Counted from the stretch's first letter, positions 9,321 to 18,642 are shown. The stretch is 64,000 bases of DNA from Spirosoma telluris (GCA_003259005.1 QLII01000001.1:3116501-3180500); one strand, 5' to 3'. Numbers and translations are program-made. The notes: generated by a model not told the origin, from the sequence alone.

Positions 9321-9791
9321 ATGAAACCTCTGATTCAAGCGCTTGTTGGAACCTGGTTTATCTGTAGTACAAATTTCCCGATGTGGTTAAAAGGCGACAA
9401 AACCAGCCCCACCTTTACCTATTCGATCACGGATAAAAAAGGGGAAACCAACGTCTTGCTGGACACCGTGAGATACCAGAAAAAAGGCGAATCAAAAACG
9501 CTAATCGGTTTCGATTATCAAGTTCAACCCGATTCATTGGCCTTTGTCTGGCGCGGCAAAGGCGTGTTAAGCCTAGTACGAAGCCACTGGAACGTTGTGT
9601 TACAAGACCCCGCTGGACAATGGGCGGTCATCTGGTTTTCGAGAACCCTGTTTACCCCTGAAGGCGTCGATATCATCAGTCGAACACCCCAGCTGCCCGA
9701 GAAGACCCTCAACCATATAAAGTCGTTAATGGCCGACAATCCACTATTAGCCAAACACTTAGCTAACGTGCGCGACCTACCGGTTCGGTAA
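9321..9791 (+). CDS. Lipocalin-like hypothetical protein
   Basis: 156 residues in an intact frame. It begins MKPLIQALVGTWFI, and the L-V-G-T-W start is characteristic of lipocalin-like beta-barrel proteins. Beta-strand-like segments follow (TFTYSITDKKGET, LIGFDYQVQ, LAFVWRGKG, WAVIWFSRT), with a helical C-terminus. There is no obvious signal peptide, so a cytoplasmic barrel is likely. It lies 26 nt before the aminotransferase gene in the same orientation and may share its transcript. The fold is a guess from pattern; the function is unknown. Confidence 0.6.
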   Translation: MKPLIQALVGTWFICSTNFPMWLKGDKTSPTFTYSITDKKGETNVLLDTVRYQKKGESKTLIGFDYQVQPDSLAFVWRGKGVLSLVRSHWNVVLQDPAGQWAVIWFSRTLFTPEGVDIISRTPQLPEKTLNHIKSLMADNPLLAKHLANVRDLPVR

Positions 9792-9817
9792 TATTCCTGC
9801 CCAAAACCTCATCCACG

Positions 9818-10936
9818 ATGCACTACACCCGAATGCCAATTGAAATCGAATCGCCGGAAGAAATTGGCTATTCAACGATCCAGTACAATCTCGCGGAAAG
9901 TTCGGTGCGGGATATTCAGGTAAAAGACCTGACTATCAAACTGGATGACATCCTGTTAAGCTACGGTCATCACCGGGGCCACCCTGATTTGCTGGCCTGT
10001 ATTGCCAGCGAGAGCACAATTATCAAGCCTGCCGATGTGCTGGTATGCAGTGGAGCCGCCACCGCATTGTTCGTTGTAGCGACTACCCTACTCAGCGAGA
10101 AAGACCATTTGGTAGTGGTACGGCCCAATTACGGCACCAACCTCGAAACGCCACGCGCCATAAACTGCGAAATGAGCCTTATCGACTTAACATTCGAAGA
10201 CCGCTTTGCGATAAATATTGACCAGATTCGGCAAGCTATTCAACCCAATACGCGGCTCATTAGCATTACCAATCCGCATAATCCCACAGGCACGGTTATT
10301 TCTGAAAAGATTCTGAATGAATTAGTCGAGCTGGCTGAAGCCAATAATTGTTATTTGCTCGTTGATGAAACCTACCGCTATCTGAATTTCCAGACACCGC
10401 TTACTCCCTATTTAGCCGAGAAAAGTAAGCACGTTATTTCGGTGAGTTCCCTCTCGAAAGCGTTTGGCGTACCGGGCATTCGTATTGGCTGGATCATCTG
10501 TCGCGATACGGAACTCATGCGCGAGTTTCTGGCAGCAAAAGAGCAGATTATGATTACCAATTCGGTGGTGGACGAGCAGATTGCGTTGCACATTCTACAA
10601 CAGCAGCAACGTCGATTGCAGGAAGCGCATCAGCACATCCGAACCAACTTTGCTATTATCAAGAGCTTCTTCGCCCAAACGCCTTATCTCGACTGGGTCG
10701 AACCCACCGCTGGGGTGGTTTGCTTCCCTCGACTAAAAGCAGGTTTTTCGATAAACACAACAACATTTTACGAGTCGCTCTATTCAACCTACCAAACCCT
10801 TGTGGGGCCGGGGCACTGGTTTGAGCAGGACAAAACCTACATGCGCATCGGCTTCGGCTACCCGACGGCTGGCGAATTGACAGTTGGCTTACAAAATTTG
10901 GAACGTTGTTTAGGAGAACATTTGAACAATGGATAA
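9818..10936 (+). CDS. Class I/II PLP-dependent aminotransferase
   Basis: 372 residues, intact. Fold-type I features are in order: a small-residue PLP-phosphate loop (CSGAATALF, near residue 79), TNPHNPTGTV near residue 151, the LLVDETYRYL Asp, and SSLSKAFGVPGIRIGW with the Schiff-base lysine at K214. Such enzymes transfer amino groups or make related beta/gamma eliminations on amino acids. The closest subgroup by eye is the capreomycidine synthase/aspartate-aminotransferase-like set, so the exact substrate is open. The last codons and TAA lie inside an AATGGATAATG repeat (from 10926), so the repeat appears to supply the stop codon. Confidence 0.88.
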   Translation: MHYTRMPIEIESPEEIGYSTIQYNLAESSVRDIQVKDLTIKLDDILLSYGHHRGHPDLLACIASESTIIKPADVLVCSGAATALFVVATTLLSEKDHLVVVRPNYGTNLETPRAINCEMSLIDLTFEDRFAINIDQIRQAIQPNTRLISITNPHNPTGTVISEKILNELVELAEANNCYLLVDETYRYLNFQTPLTPYLAEKSKHVISVSSLSKAFGVPGIRIGWIICRDTELMREFLAAKEQIMITNSVVDEQIALHILQQQQRRLQEAHQHIRTNFAIIKSFFAQTPYLDWVEPTAGVVCFPRLKAGFSINTTTFYESLYSTYQTLVGPGHWFEQDKTYMRIGFGYPTAGELTVGLQNLERCLGEHLNNG

Positions 10937-10993
10937 TGTACAATGAATAATGGATAATGCTCACTGCTCATTATTCATTGTTCATTATTCATT
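10926..10993. repeat. AATGGATAATG-family repeat overlapping a stop codon
   Basis: The left arm 10926-10960 (aatggataatg, aatgaataatgg units) is inverted in 10966-10993 (cattattcattg units). It overlaps the final codons of the aminotransferase gene and almost reaches the end of the convergent beta-lactamase gene at 10989. It may serve as a bidirectional 3'-end hairpin. It is related to 6017-6141 and 53882-54001. Confidence 0.85.
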
Positions 10994-11913
10994 TCCCCCT
11001 CCCCTGCATTTCATACTGATAAATCCACTCCGATACGGTCGCCATCACACTCGAAGTCAGTTTATCATCCTTGATGTCCTTCGACAACAGCACCAGTACA
11101 TACTGTCGGCCATCGGGCAATAAAACAATACCCGAATCGTGCCGGACGCCCGTAATTGACCCCGTTTTGTGGGCTACTCTCACATCTTTTGGAAGTTTAG
11201 CGGGGATCGCGTCGTTAAATTTCTGCTCCAGCAAGGTAGCAATCATCGCCTTCGACGCTTCGGGACTTACTGCCTTACCGGTTGCAATCCTGTCAAAAAT
11301 CAGCATCAGATCGTAGGCGGTTGTCGAGTTGTTCAATCCCTTGGCAAAGGCTTTTGAATCCTCCACGCCCCGCCGAACCTGAATGTCTTTGGCTCCCAAA
11401 TCGCGCATGGTTTGCAGTACATTGGGGCACCTACCCGTTCAATAATCAGATTTGTCGCCAGGTTGCTACTGACGGTAATCATGTCGTAGACTAAAGAGGC
11501 CAGCGTTCGTTTGGTCCCAATCTGTTTGTAGGTAATTGAGTCACTATCCGACGAAACCGGCAAGGTATAGGGACTCCATCAACAATGCTTTTAAACTCGG
11601 TTTTTATCAGTATCGAATCAGACAGCGACAGTTTACCCTGCGCCTGTTGTTTATAGACCTCAATCATCACCGGCGTTTTCATGGTACTAGCCGCGTGAAA
11701 TACCTCCCGTTCCCGAATCAGCAATTCGTTACCCGTTGCCACATCTTTGAAAGCCACGGCAAAAACACCCGTCTGCTTACTCAACTCCTGTTCGATCTTC
11801 TGCTTTAATTCGGCGAGTGTCAGGCGGGATTGCGCCCCTACGGATTGACAGAGGGTCGATAACCCAAGAAGAACGATTGTCAGAGAAGTTGCCCTGAGGT
11901 TAAAATGCTGCAT
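10989..11913 (-). CDS. bla: Class A beta-lactamase, read as frameshifted
   Basis: Joined frames give about 308 residues. The N-terminus is a signal peptide ending near SVGAQS. Class A landmarks follow: STMK (Ser70/Lys73 equivalent), SSN in place of the usual SDN, an ER...VEDSKAF...LNN omega-loop-like segment, and HKTGSITG (the KTG triad), plus a typical C-terminal helix. Single bases are missing near 11573-11576 (a G/C run) and 11423-11427 (a C-run), and both repairs restore continuous family sequence. The product should be a periplasmic serine hydrolase opening beta-lactams. A second, divergent copy lies at 13397. Convergent with the aminotransferase, with a repeat hairpin between them. Confidence 0.85.
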
Positions 11914-12074
11914 AGTTCAGGTTGTATAGATGATACGGGAAACACCGAAATTTAGGCAATTAGGTGCATTTTTATGTATTATTACCTCATTCTCAGTCCT
12001 TCTCAATAAATCTGTCAGAACACTTATCTGGCCATTACTTTCTGACAATTAAAACGAGGATTTATACAACTTGA

Positions 12075-12154
12075 TGGAACGCTGATTCCCATGATCGATA
12101 TGATTAGACATGATTTTGTGTTAAATCATATCGATCATAAAAATCGGCGTTCTA
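12075..12154. repeat. Imperfect inverted repeat with TAGAACGCTGATTTTTATGAT-like arms
   Basis: Arms 12075-12105 and 12124-12154 pair over 31 bp with about five mismatches around an 18-nt loop. The right arm read on the minus strand starts tagaacgccgatttttatga. A closely matching single arm lies at 16625-16645, which makes this a dispersed repeat. It sits in the divergent gap between the beta-lactamase start and the PLP-enzyme start, where it could influence both promoters. Confidence 0.8.
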
Positions 12155-12181
12155 TGGCAACTTAATAACAACTTATTCCGA

Positions 12182-13363
12182 ATGGATTTTTCGATGTACA
12201 AAAAAAGTACCGCGTCTGTATGGGCCGGTGAAACCGAGCCTACTGCCGATGGGGCTGTGACAACACCCATTGTGCGAAGCGTTGCCTTTGCCTATCATGA
12301 TCTGGACGAATGGCACAATGTGGCAACAGGTAAGGCCGAGGGCTACATTTACAGCCGCAACACGAACCCCACGGTACACGTACTCGAAGAAAAAATCCGG
12401 ATTCTGGAAGGTGCTGAAGCGGCAACGTCGTTCGCTACGGGCATGGGTGCTATTAGTAATACCCTGTTTGCTCTATTGGGTCCAGGCAAACGGGTTGTTT
12501 CGCTCAACGATACTTACGGGGGTGCCAGCCGGATTTTTCTCGACTTTTTGCCCCGCTATCAGGTAAATGTTACCCTCTGCGACACAACAGACTTCGATAC
12601 CCTTGAGACCGAAATCGCGAAAGGCTGCGATGTTCTCTATCTCGAAACGCCAACCAACCCTACGCTAAAAATTGTCGATATAGCCCGACTGGCGGCTGCA
12701 GCCAAAAAGGTGGGTGCCATTACCGTAGTCGATAATACGTTTGCGACACCAATCAATCAAAATCCGTTAGCCTTAGGCGCTGATCTGGTTGTTCATAGCG
12801 CTACCAAATTCCTCGGTGGTCACTCCGATGCGATGGGTGGCGTATTGTGTGGAGCCAAAGAGCTGGTTGAGAAGGTGTTCCAATTCCGGGAAATCAATGG
12901 AGCCAGCCTGCAAGCTGACCCGGCATATATGATTGCGAGAGGAATGAAAACGCTGGAACTTCGGATCGAGCGCCAAAATGCATCGGCTCTGACCATTGCG
13001 CGGTATCTGAAAGTACATCCGAAAGTCAGTGATGTATTCTATCCCGGCCTTGAAACGCACCCCGGCCATGCCATTGCCAAAGCACAGATGTCGGGCTTTG
13101 GAGGTATTATGAGTTTCTCCCTGAATGGCGGCTACGATTACGTAAAGAAGTTTCTGCCGAAGCTCCAGTTTGTGCATCTGGCCGCTAGTCTTGGCTCCGT
13201 AAGCACACTGGCTGGACCGCCAAGAACGACGAGTCACGTTGAACTTACAGAAGAACAACGCAAACTGCTTGGCATCCCCGAAAGTCTGATTCGATACTCG
13301 GTAGGTATCGAAAATGTTGAGGATTTACTTAGTGATTTAGAGAGTGCTTTGGCCTTTTTATAG
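12182..13363 (+). CDS. Cys/Met metabolism PLP enzyme (cystathionine gamma-synthase family)
   Basis: 393 residues, intact. Family landmarks are YSRNTNPTVHVLEEKI (residues 57-72), the SFATGMGAI loop that binds PLP phosphate, the YLETPTNPTL block, VVDNTFATP with the cofactor Asp, and HSATKFLGGHSDAMGG carrying the PLP lysine K209. The C-terminal SLGSVSTLAGPPRTTSH block is also typical. The family carries out gamma-replacement or gamma-elimination on homoserine and cysteine derivatives (cystathionine synthase or lyase, methionine gamma-lyase, O-acetylhomoserine sulfhydrylase). Sequence alone does not separate these. It lies 33 nt before a beta-lactamase-like gene on the same strand. Confidence 0.9.
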   Translation: MDFSMYKKSTASVWAGETEPTADGAVTTPIVRSVAFAYHDLDEWHNVATGKAEGYIYSRNTNPTVHVLEEKIRILEGAEAATSFATGMGAISNTLFALLGPGKRVVSLNDTYGGASRIFLDFLPRYQVNVTLCDTTDFDTLETEIAKGCDVLYLETPTNPTLKIVDIARLAAAAKKVGAITVVDNTFATPINQNPLALGADLVVHSATKFLGGHSDAMGGVLCGAKELVEKVFQFREINGASLQADPAYMIARGMKTLELRIERQNASALTIARYLKVHPKVSDVFYPGLETHPGHAIAKAQMSGFGGIMSFSLNGGYDYVKKFLPKLQFVHLAASLGSVSTLAGPPRTTSHVELTEEQRKLLGIPESLIRYSVGIENVEDLLSDLESALAFL

Positions 13364-13396
13364 CCCACAAACTTTGCTATAGTAGCTTACTCGCCA

Positions 13397-14428
13397 ATGA
13401 AAAAACGCACCACATTACTACTTGGCCTATTACTTCTTGCCACACTTCAAATCACAGCTCAAAACGCTGTAAAACCAAAAAACCCGACTGATATTGCCAC
13501 GCAACGGCTGGCGCAGGAATTAGAAAGCATCGCGAAACTGGCCAAAGGCAAAGTTGGGATTTGTGCGCTTCATCTTGAATCGGGCAAGCAGGTTAGTTTG
13601 AATCTACAGGAACGATTTCCGATGGCCAGCACGGTTAAGGTAGCCATTGCGGTTCAACTTTTTACGCTGATTGAGCAGGGTAAACTATCGCTTATGACGA
13701 TGGTCGATCTGCAACCGTCAGATCTACACCCAGGCAGTGGTACGCTGGATGTTCTGTTTGCCAAACCCGGTGTTCAGTTGTCCGTTCAGAATCTGCTCGA
13801 ACTGATGATGGTCATTAGCGATAACTCGGCGACGGATATTCTACTTCGTCTGGTAGGCGGCACCGAAGCCGTTCAGAATCGGGTGAAAGCGTTAGGTATT
13901 CAAGGAATGTCTGTGGATCGCACCATTATTCAATTACTGGCCGATCTGGATGGCATTACACTACCTCCTTCCAGTCAGTGGACATTAGGTTTTTATGCTA
14001 AACTAGACAGTGCCACTACGCCAGCCATGAAACGCGAAGCAGCGGTTAAACTAAAAACCGACCCACGCGACACATCGACGCCCGAAGCCATGGTTAATTT
14101 ATTGACGCAAATCTACCGGGGTACAGCCCTCAAGCCCGAAAGTCGGGCACTCCTACTGGGCGTCATGGAACGTTGCCGGGGTGGTGCCGCACGGCTCAAA
14201 AGCTATCTGCCACCAAATACCGTAATTGCCCATAAAACAGGTTCGCTGGATGGCAGTGCCACCGACGATGTAGGCATCATTACGCTGCCCGGCGATGCGG
14301 GCCATATTGCTATCGCCGTTTTCGTAGGTGATTCGCCAATGCCATTGGCAGAGCGAGAGCAGGTGATTGCGCATAGCGCCCGCTCCATTTATGATTACTT
14401 TCTGTATCAGCCACTTTTGGCCCGGTGA
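13397..14428 (+). CDS. bla: Class A beta-lactamase-like serine hydrolase
   Basis: 343 residues, intact, with a strong signal peptide (MKKRTTLLLGLLLLATLQIT, then AQ). Active-site elements are S78-T-V-K81, S141-D142-N143 and K280-T-G, followed by SLDGSATDDVGII. The DPRDTSTP segment of the omega loop is present. However, counting back from its second Asp places Lys rather than the general-base Glu at the position equivalent to Glu166, with a Glu two residues later. Activity could therefore be altered, or a different Glu used. At 343 residues it is longer than the usual 290, with an insertion before the omega loop. It probably shares a transcript with the PLP enzyme upstream. Confidence 0.85.
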   Translation: MKKRTTLLLGLLLLATLQITAQNAVKPKNPTDIATQRLAQELESIAKLAKGKVGICALHLESGKQVSLNLQERFPMASTVKVAIAVQLFTLIEQGKLSLMTMVDLQPSDLHPGSGTLDVLFAKPGVQLSVQNLLELMMVISDNSATDILLRLVGGTEAVQNRVKALGIQGMSVDRTIIQLLADLDGITLPPSSQWTLGFYAKLDSATTPAMKREAAVKLKTDPRDTSTPEAMVNLLTQIYRGTALKPESRALLLGVMERCRGGAARLKSYLPPNTVIAHKTGSLDGSATDDVGIITLPGDAGHIAIAVFVGDSPMPLAEREQVIAHSARSIYDYFLYQPLLAR

Positions 14429-14471
14429 TTAGCGAGGTGTATGGTGTTTCATGTGCCATACACCTCGCTAA
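14429..14471. terminator. Bidirectional hairpin exactly between convergent genes
   Basis: A perfect 16-bp stem (14429-14444 with 14456-14471) and an 11-nt loop occupy the entire gap between the stop of the plus-strand beta-lactamase-like gene (14428) and the end of the minus-strand membrane-protein gene (14472). It can act on both transcripts. There is no long T-tract on either side. Confidence 0.75.
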
Positions 14472-15224
14472 CTAACCAACCCGACTAGCAACTAAATTAA
14501 TGATCGTGTTCACCACAAAGGCAACCCCAAACGATACCACTATTGAAAACGAGGGCAAAAGATAAGCCTGTAAAACAAGAAAGGTCGTAAACCCCAGTAA
14601 TCCGAGGACAAGGCCACGGAGCGTCGTGATGGTGGCATTACTGCCCTGAAGGGAATGCGAAAAGATAGCTAGAATAGATGTCAGGATTGGAAACGGGGTT
14701 AAAATACCACTCCAGTTCGGGCCCAGAACACTGGCCAATCCGGTGATGACCAATACAAATAAAGTGGCGACAACCATCCGAATTGGTATGTCAAATGGTA
14801 ATCTTCGGGAACTGGCTGGCTGTCCGGTAGGAATAGGGAAAAATCGCAAAGCCAACAGAACCGATCCCATAACCAACGCATAACTCAACAACAGATTGAG
14901 TTGCAGATAATTAATCACCACTGCAGTAGCCGTGTAAATCACATAGGAAAGCAGAAGTGTAGGCCCCCACGTTAGCTTTTGGGAAAAGATTGAATAGCTG
15001 AGGCAAAAGCTGATTAAGGCCAGAATTCCTGTCATTGTTCCCTGAATGGCCTGAATACCAAAGGCTTTCCCCTGTTCGAAAATAAAAAAGAGCAGAATAG
15101 GACCAGCCACCCACGGCATACTGCCAATCAATCCTCCCAGTTTATTCCCCCACTTCCGAATAGCCAGCGTCACGAATGCAATAACGGATGGGATAAGAGT
15201 CAATTTAAGAAGGAGAAGATTCAT
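14472..15224 (-). CDS. Multi-pass inner membrane protein of unknown function
   Basis: The start at 15224 (MNLLLLKLTLIPSVIAFV) is preferred over the longer frame to 15296, whose extra residues are polar and overlap the upstream gene's tail. About 250 residues carry 8-9 hydrophobic helices. Short polar loops include RKWGNKLGGLIGSMPWVAGP near the N-terminus and GPNWSGILTPFPI after the sixth helix. This two-halves pattern with GPxxxG loops resembles small permease-like DUF families, but I do not recognise the exact one. It lies 55 nt after the Hsp70-like gene on the same strand and is probably co-transcribed with it. Confidence 0.75.
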   Translation of the reverse strand: MNLLLLKLTLIPSVIAFVTLAIRKWGNKLGGLIGSMPWVAGPILLFFIFEQGKAFGIQAIQGTMTGILALISFCLSYSIFSQKLTWGPTLLLSYVIYTATAVVINYLQLNLLLSYALVMGSVLLALRFFPIPTGQPASSRRLPFDIPIRMVVATLFVLVITGLASVLGPNWSGILTPFPILTSILAIFSHSLQGSNATITTLRGLVLGLLGFTTFLVLQAYLLPSFSIVVSFGVAFVVNTIINLVASRVG

Positions 15225-15279
15225 CGGGGCACCTGATTGTAAAAGTGGTTCCTTATCAATACGTCGGATTCTATAGAAT

Positions 15280-16567
15280 CTACCTTGGCAAAGCACTGGT
15301 CAACGCAGTGGCCTTTTTGCCAAATTTATACTGACTGTCGTAGGCCAGACCCAGGCCAACGCTGGAAAGTTTGTTTTCGTCGGCGATGGCTGCGTTTGGG
15401 AAGAGTCGTTTAAATTCGGCTTGTATGGAATGAACTTCCGTAGAGCCGCCGTCAGGATGACTAAATCAATGGCTTCAGGTTTCACTCCCGCTTCCTGAAG
15501 ACATTGCCGGGCTGAAGCTGAGATTTTCTCCACTTCACCCTCAATAGACGCTTCAAACAACGTGCGCTGGATCGGTACAAAAAAGCCACCCTCAATAAAA
15601 TCAAGCCCAATTTTATACTCATCCTGATCACTCAAGGCAATTTTCGCTCCTTCGGCAGCGGCCAGTAGCGTATGCCCGGTTTCATCTTCAAGCACCTTCA
15701 AGAGTCGTTTGTATCGCTTTTTATCGTGCGATTGATGGAGCAATTGCCGCACTTGCATAATCGTTTTGGGCGTATATAGAAAGTTGACCTTACTCCATTC
15801 GGCCAGATCATGAAAGGGTTTTAAGGGAACCTCTAAATTCTTCTCTCCATACGTAGTCCGATACCCTATTTCAGGCATGATAGCTGTTAAGCTCAATTCT
15901 TTATCAAAGTCATTACCCCAACACGCACACCGGTATTAGCCAAAATGTCAGAGGCTCGATCTGGCTTATTGATGTACGTGTTAGACAATTTGATCACGGT
16001 AAAATCGGACGTACCACCACCCAAATCGGCGACGATGGCCAGTTTTTCACCGCTTAGCCGAGCTTCGTGGGCAAAAGCCGCAGCAATGGGTTCAAACTGA
16101 AAGTCGATGTATTTAAAGCCTATACGCTGCGCAATCAGCTGTAGTTCAGCCTGCGCCCGGACATCGGCACCGGGGTCATTATCAACAAAGTGAACGGGCG
16201 TCCCATCACCACATGCTCGATTTCCTGCCCTGCCACGGCATCGGCTCTGTCCTTCACATGCTTCAAAAAGAAGTGATAATGGACGAAAAGTTCATCGACG
16301 CCCCATTTACCAGGGTGCCCTGTTTCATCAACGATGTACCAGCACTCGCTTTAAACTCCGCATGAACCGACCTTCCTGCCGATCAAAGAATAGATTCACT
16401 GCCGTTCTGCCGTAGAATGCCCTGTTATTGCTACGTTGAAAGAAAATAGCACTCGGAATAGTAACCGATGCGTTTTCAACCGGCACAAGACTGATTTCAC
16501 CGTCATTAGCAATAGCTACGCTTGTATTTGATGTACCGAAGTCGATTCCGCAAGAAAGTGTTGTCAT
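15280..16567 (-). CDS. YegD-like Hsp70 family protein, read with five frameshifts
   Basis: Repairing five single-base losses (near 16338-16341, 16265-16269, 16195-16203, 15914-15919 and 15446-15451) gives one protein of about 430 residues. It starts MTTLSCGIDFGTSNTSVAIA (phosphate-1 loop), then ASVTIPSAIFF, SLKRVLGTS, an FEPIAAAFAHEA connect-1 helix, VADLGGGTSDFTV (phosphate-2), VRVGGNDFDKELS, and VILTGGSTEVHSIQ (adenosine loop). The ATPase domain of DnaK is complete, but the substrate-binding domain is absent, as in E. coli YegD. The role is probably chaperone-like or regulatory. The start at 16567 is chosen because the upstream extension is not conserved. Confidence 0.88.
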
Positions 16568-16624
16568 TCTCAAATGCCCGATTTTAGTAGAAAAAGGGCG
16601 CAAATTTACGATTAAAACTGGTGT

Positions 16625-16645
16625 ATAGAACGCTGATTTTTATGA
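16625..16645. repeat. Single arm of the TAGAACGCTGATTTTTATGAT repeat
   Basis: A 21-nt match to the arm of the inverted repeat at 12075-12154, here without its partner arm apart from a short atgatt/aatcat pairing just after. It lies in the divergent gap between the Hsp70-like gene and the VanX-like gene. It looks like a decayed or half copy of a dispersed element. Confidence 0.65.
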
Positions 16646-16774
16646 TTGTTAAGATTAATCATGATCTTTCGATAATGTCAGCTATAAGTAGGTGACCTTT
16701 CTGGGTAACAAAAGTGAACTAGACACTTCCTTGCTAAGAAAATTCCTTAATTTAAGGCACACAACCTGCTATTC

Positions 16775-17527
16775 ATGAAAAAGTCCTTAGTCTGCCGTTT
16801 AGGCTCAATTGGGGTATTGTTCTGTTTTCTTACATCAGCTTTAGCGCAACAGCCGACCTATAACCTTCCTAAAAGCAAGTACGGCCTCCCGGTTGTCAAC
16901 GATGTAAAAATCTACAGGAAAATCGTCGCGACAGACCCTGAGAATGAATTGGTGGACATGCGTCAGGTTTTGCCAACGGCGCAGTTTGATGTCACCTATG
17001 CCGATACGACCAATTTCCTTAAGCGAAAGCTGTATCCAACGGCTGATGTTTTCATGCGGAAGCCTGCTGCACTTGCTCTTCGGCAAGCGAGCGAAAACCT
17101 AAAAAAACAGGGCTTTGGGTTAGTGCTCTTCGATGGGTATCGTCCGTATGCGATCACGGTTCTTTTCTACGAAGAACACGGCGACACCACCTTTGTGGCT
17201 GACCCTCGGAAAGGCTCAAAACACAACCGGGGCATGGCCATCGACCTATCGCTTTTCGACTTAAAAACCGGCAAACGATTGTCGATGCCGTCAGATTATG
17301 ATGAATCGACACCACGCGCCTATCATAGCTACATGGATTCTGACAGTGCATCGCTGGCACACCGGGCCATTCTGCGCTCGGCGATGGAAACGGTGGGGTT
17401 TGCTATTTTCCCGTGGGAGTGGTGGCACTATGATTTTAAAGGCTGGGAAAGTTGTTTCACCTACGACTTATCGCACGAAACGATTCGACAGGCGAATAAA
17501 ACGTTGAAAGTGGTAAAAGCTAAATGA
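16775..17527 (+). CDS. D-alanyl-D-alanine dipeptidase, VanX/DdpX family (peptidase M15D)
   Basis: 250 residues, intact, with a signal peptide ending at SALAQ (about residue 25). The zinc and catalytic set of the M15D family is complete: a GYRP motif with the conserved Arg near residue 124, S-K-H150-N-R-G-M-A-I-D157-L, and E215-W-W-H218. These enzymes cut D-Ala-D-Ala dipeptide. VanX does so in vancomycin resistance, while non-resistance homologues recycle peptidoglycan dipeptide as a nutrient. No VanH or VanA ligase genes are nearby and the protein is exported, so a wall-recycling role is more likely than glycopeptide resistance. Confidence 0.88.
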   Translation: MKKSLVCRLGSIGVLFCFLTSALAQQPTYNLPKSKYGLPVVNDVKIYRKIVATDPENELVDMRQVLPTAQFDVTYADTTNFLKRKLYPTADVFMRKPAALALRQASENLKKQGFGLVLFDGYRPYAITVLFYEEHGDTTFVADPRKGSKHNRGMAIDLSLFDLKTGKRLSMPSDYDESTPRAYHSYMDSDSASLAHRAILRSAMETVGFAIFPWEWWHYDFKGWESCFTYDLSHETIRQANKTLKVVKAK

Positions 17528-17572
17528 CTTGATTTTGCTTTTAGGCGAAAGATCCTGAGTACAATCAATTAC

Positions 17573-17606
17573 AAAAAATAGCTGCCAGATGTCTGTCTGG
17601 CAGCTA
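17573..17606 (-). terminator. Rho-independent terminator of the minus-strand isomerase gene
   Basis: An 11-bp stem (17579-17589 with 17596-17606) and a 6-nt loop. Read on the minus strand, it is followed by six T residues (the A-run at 17573-17578). It lies 24 nt past the stop of the minus-strand gene at 17630. Confidence 0.85.
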
Positions 17607-17629
17607 CAAAACGATGAAATAACCTCCTT

Positions 17630-18489
17630 CTATTGCTTCAGGCTTTTCAAATAGGCAATGCTTTTAGGCATCTGTTCGTATTCTTTATTGCTTTCGTCTT
17701 CGATGTAATAGTGCTTCACACCCGCTTTTTTCGCTAAGCGAATGATTTCGGGAATGTTCACCTGACCATCGCCAAGAATAACGTCATTTTCGGGAGGGGT
17801 TCCGCCTGTCAAATCACCTTTAACGCCTTTTTTGAGGTCTTTCAGGTGCATCAGTTTATAACGGCTTCCGTACTTTTTCAGAAGGGCAACTGGGTCTGCG
17901 CCACCATGCTGCGTCCACAAGATGTCCATCTCGAACGACACGTAGGCAGGATTCGTATTTTTGACGATGTAATCATACAGGGTACCATCTTCGTAGGGAT
18001 GGAATTCGTAGCCGTGGTTATGGTAACAGAAGGTTATCCCGTTCTCCTTCATCGTTTTGCCGATCCGATTAAAATCCTCAACAGCTTTTTGGCATTGTCC
18101 AGATTAAACTTACCCCGCTCATGAGGAATCCAGGCGCACATAATAAACGAAGCACCGAGGGCTTTTGCTTTATTAATCGCAGGCATAGGGTCTTTGGCCA
18201 GTTCCTCATACCCCCCTCCCGTCGCCGAAATTTTAATACCTCGCTCGTCGCATAGTTTCTTAAATTCGGCTTCGGTCATTCCTTTTGGCGCTCCTCCTTC
18301 CATGTCGGTGATCCCCAGCGCTTTAATCGTATCTAACGTAGCAATGACATTTTTAGGAAAACTGGCTCGGTAGGTATACGACTCAACGCCTATTGGGAAG
18401 GTATAAAGCTTGCCTTTTTGAGCGAAGCTGTCTGCTCCACCGAGTACTAGGGTCGTTGCCATACACAACGAGAAAAGGATTTTTTTCAT
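17630..18489 (-). CDS. Secreted sugar phosphate isomerase/epimerase-like TIM barrel, read as frameshifted
   Basis: About 286 residues with a signal peptide (MKKILFSLCMATTLVLGGAD, cleavage near SFAQ). One A is missing in an A-run near 18085-18090; repair joins KFNLDNAKKAVEDFN to MKENGITFCYHNHGYEF. The xylose-isomerase-like TIM barrel (PF01261) shows the metal-binding and active-site pieces YHNHGYEF, VSFEMDILW, YKLMHLKDL and a C-terminal HYYIEDES. Exported members of this family occur across Bacteroidota, often with DUF1080 and GMC or Gfo/Idh proteins, and have been linked to 3-keto-sugar handling. The reaction here is not known. Confidence 0.85.
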
Positions 18490-18642
18490 GGTTATAGGTT
18501 TTCTTACAGACTTGATCTATAAGGCTAAATTGGGCTTGTTTTTACTTAGTCATGAGCCGGATAGACAAATTAAAAGGCTATAATAACTTTATCACAGAAT
18601 GACAGTCTGGGTAAATGATGGTTCATAAAGAGCCTAAACGAA

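Noticed and set aside
12075..12154. Terminal inverted repeats of an insertion sequence
   Set aside because: The arms enclose only 18 nt and no transposase; it is a hairpin element, not an IS.
16775..17527. Vancomycin-resistance operon
   Set aside because: Only a VanX-like dipeptidase is present; no VanH, VanA or VanRS neighbours were seen, and the protein has an export signal.
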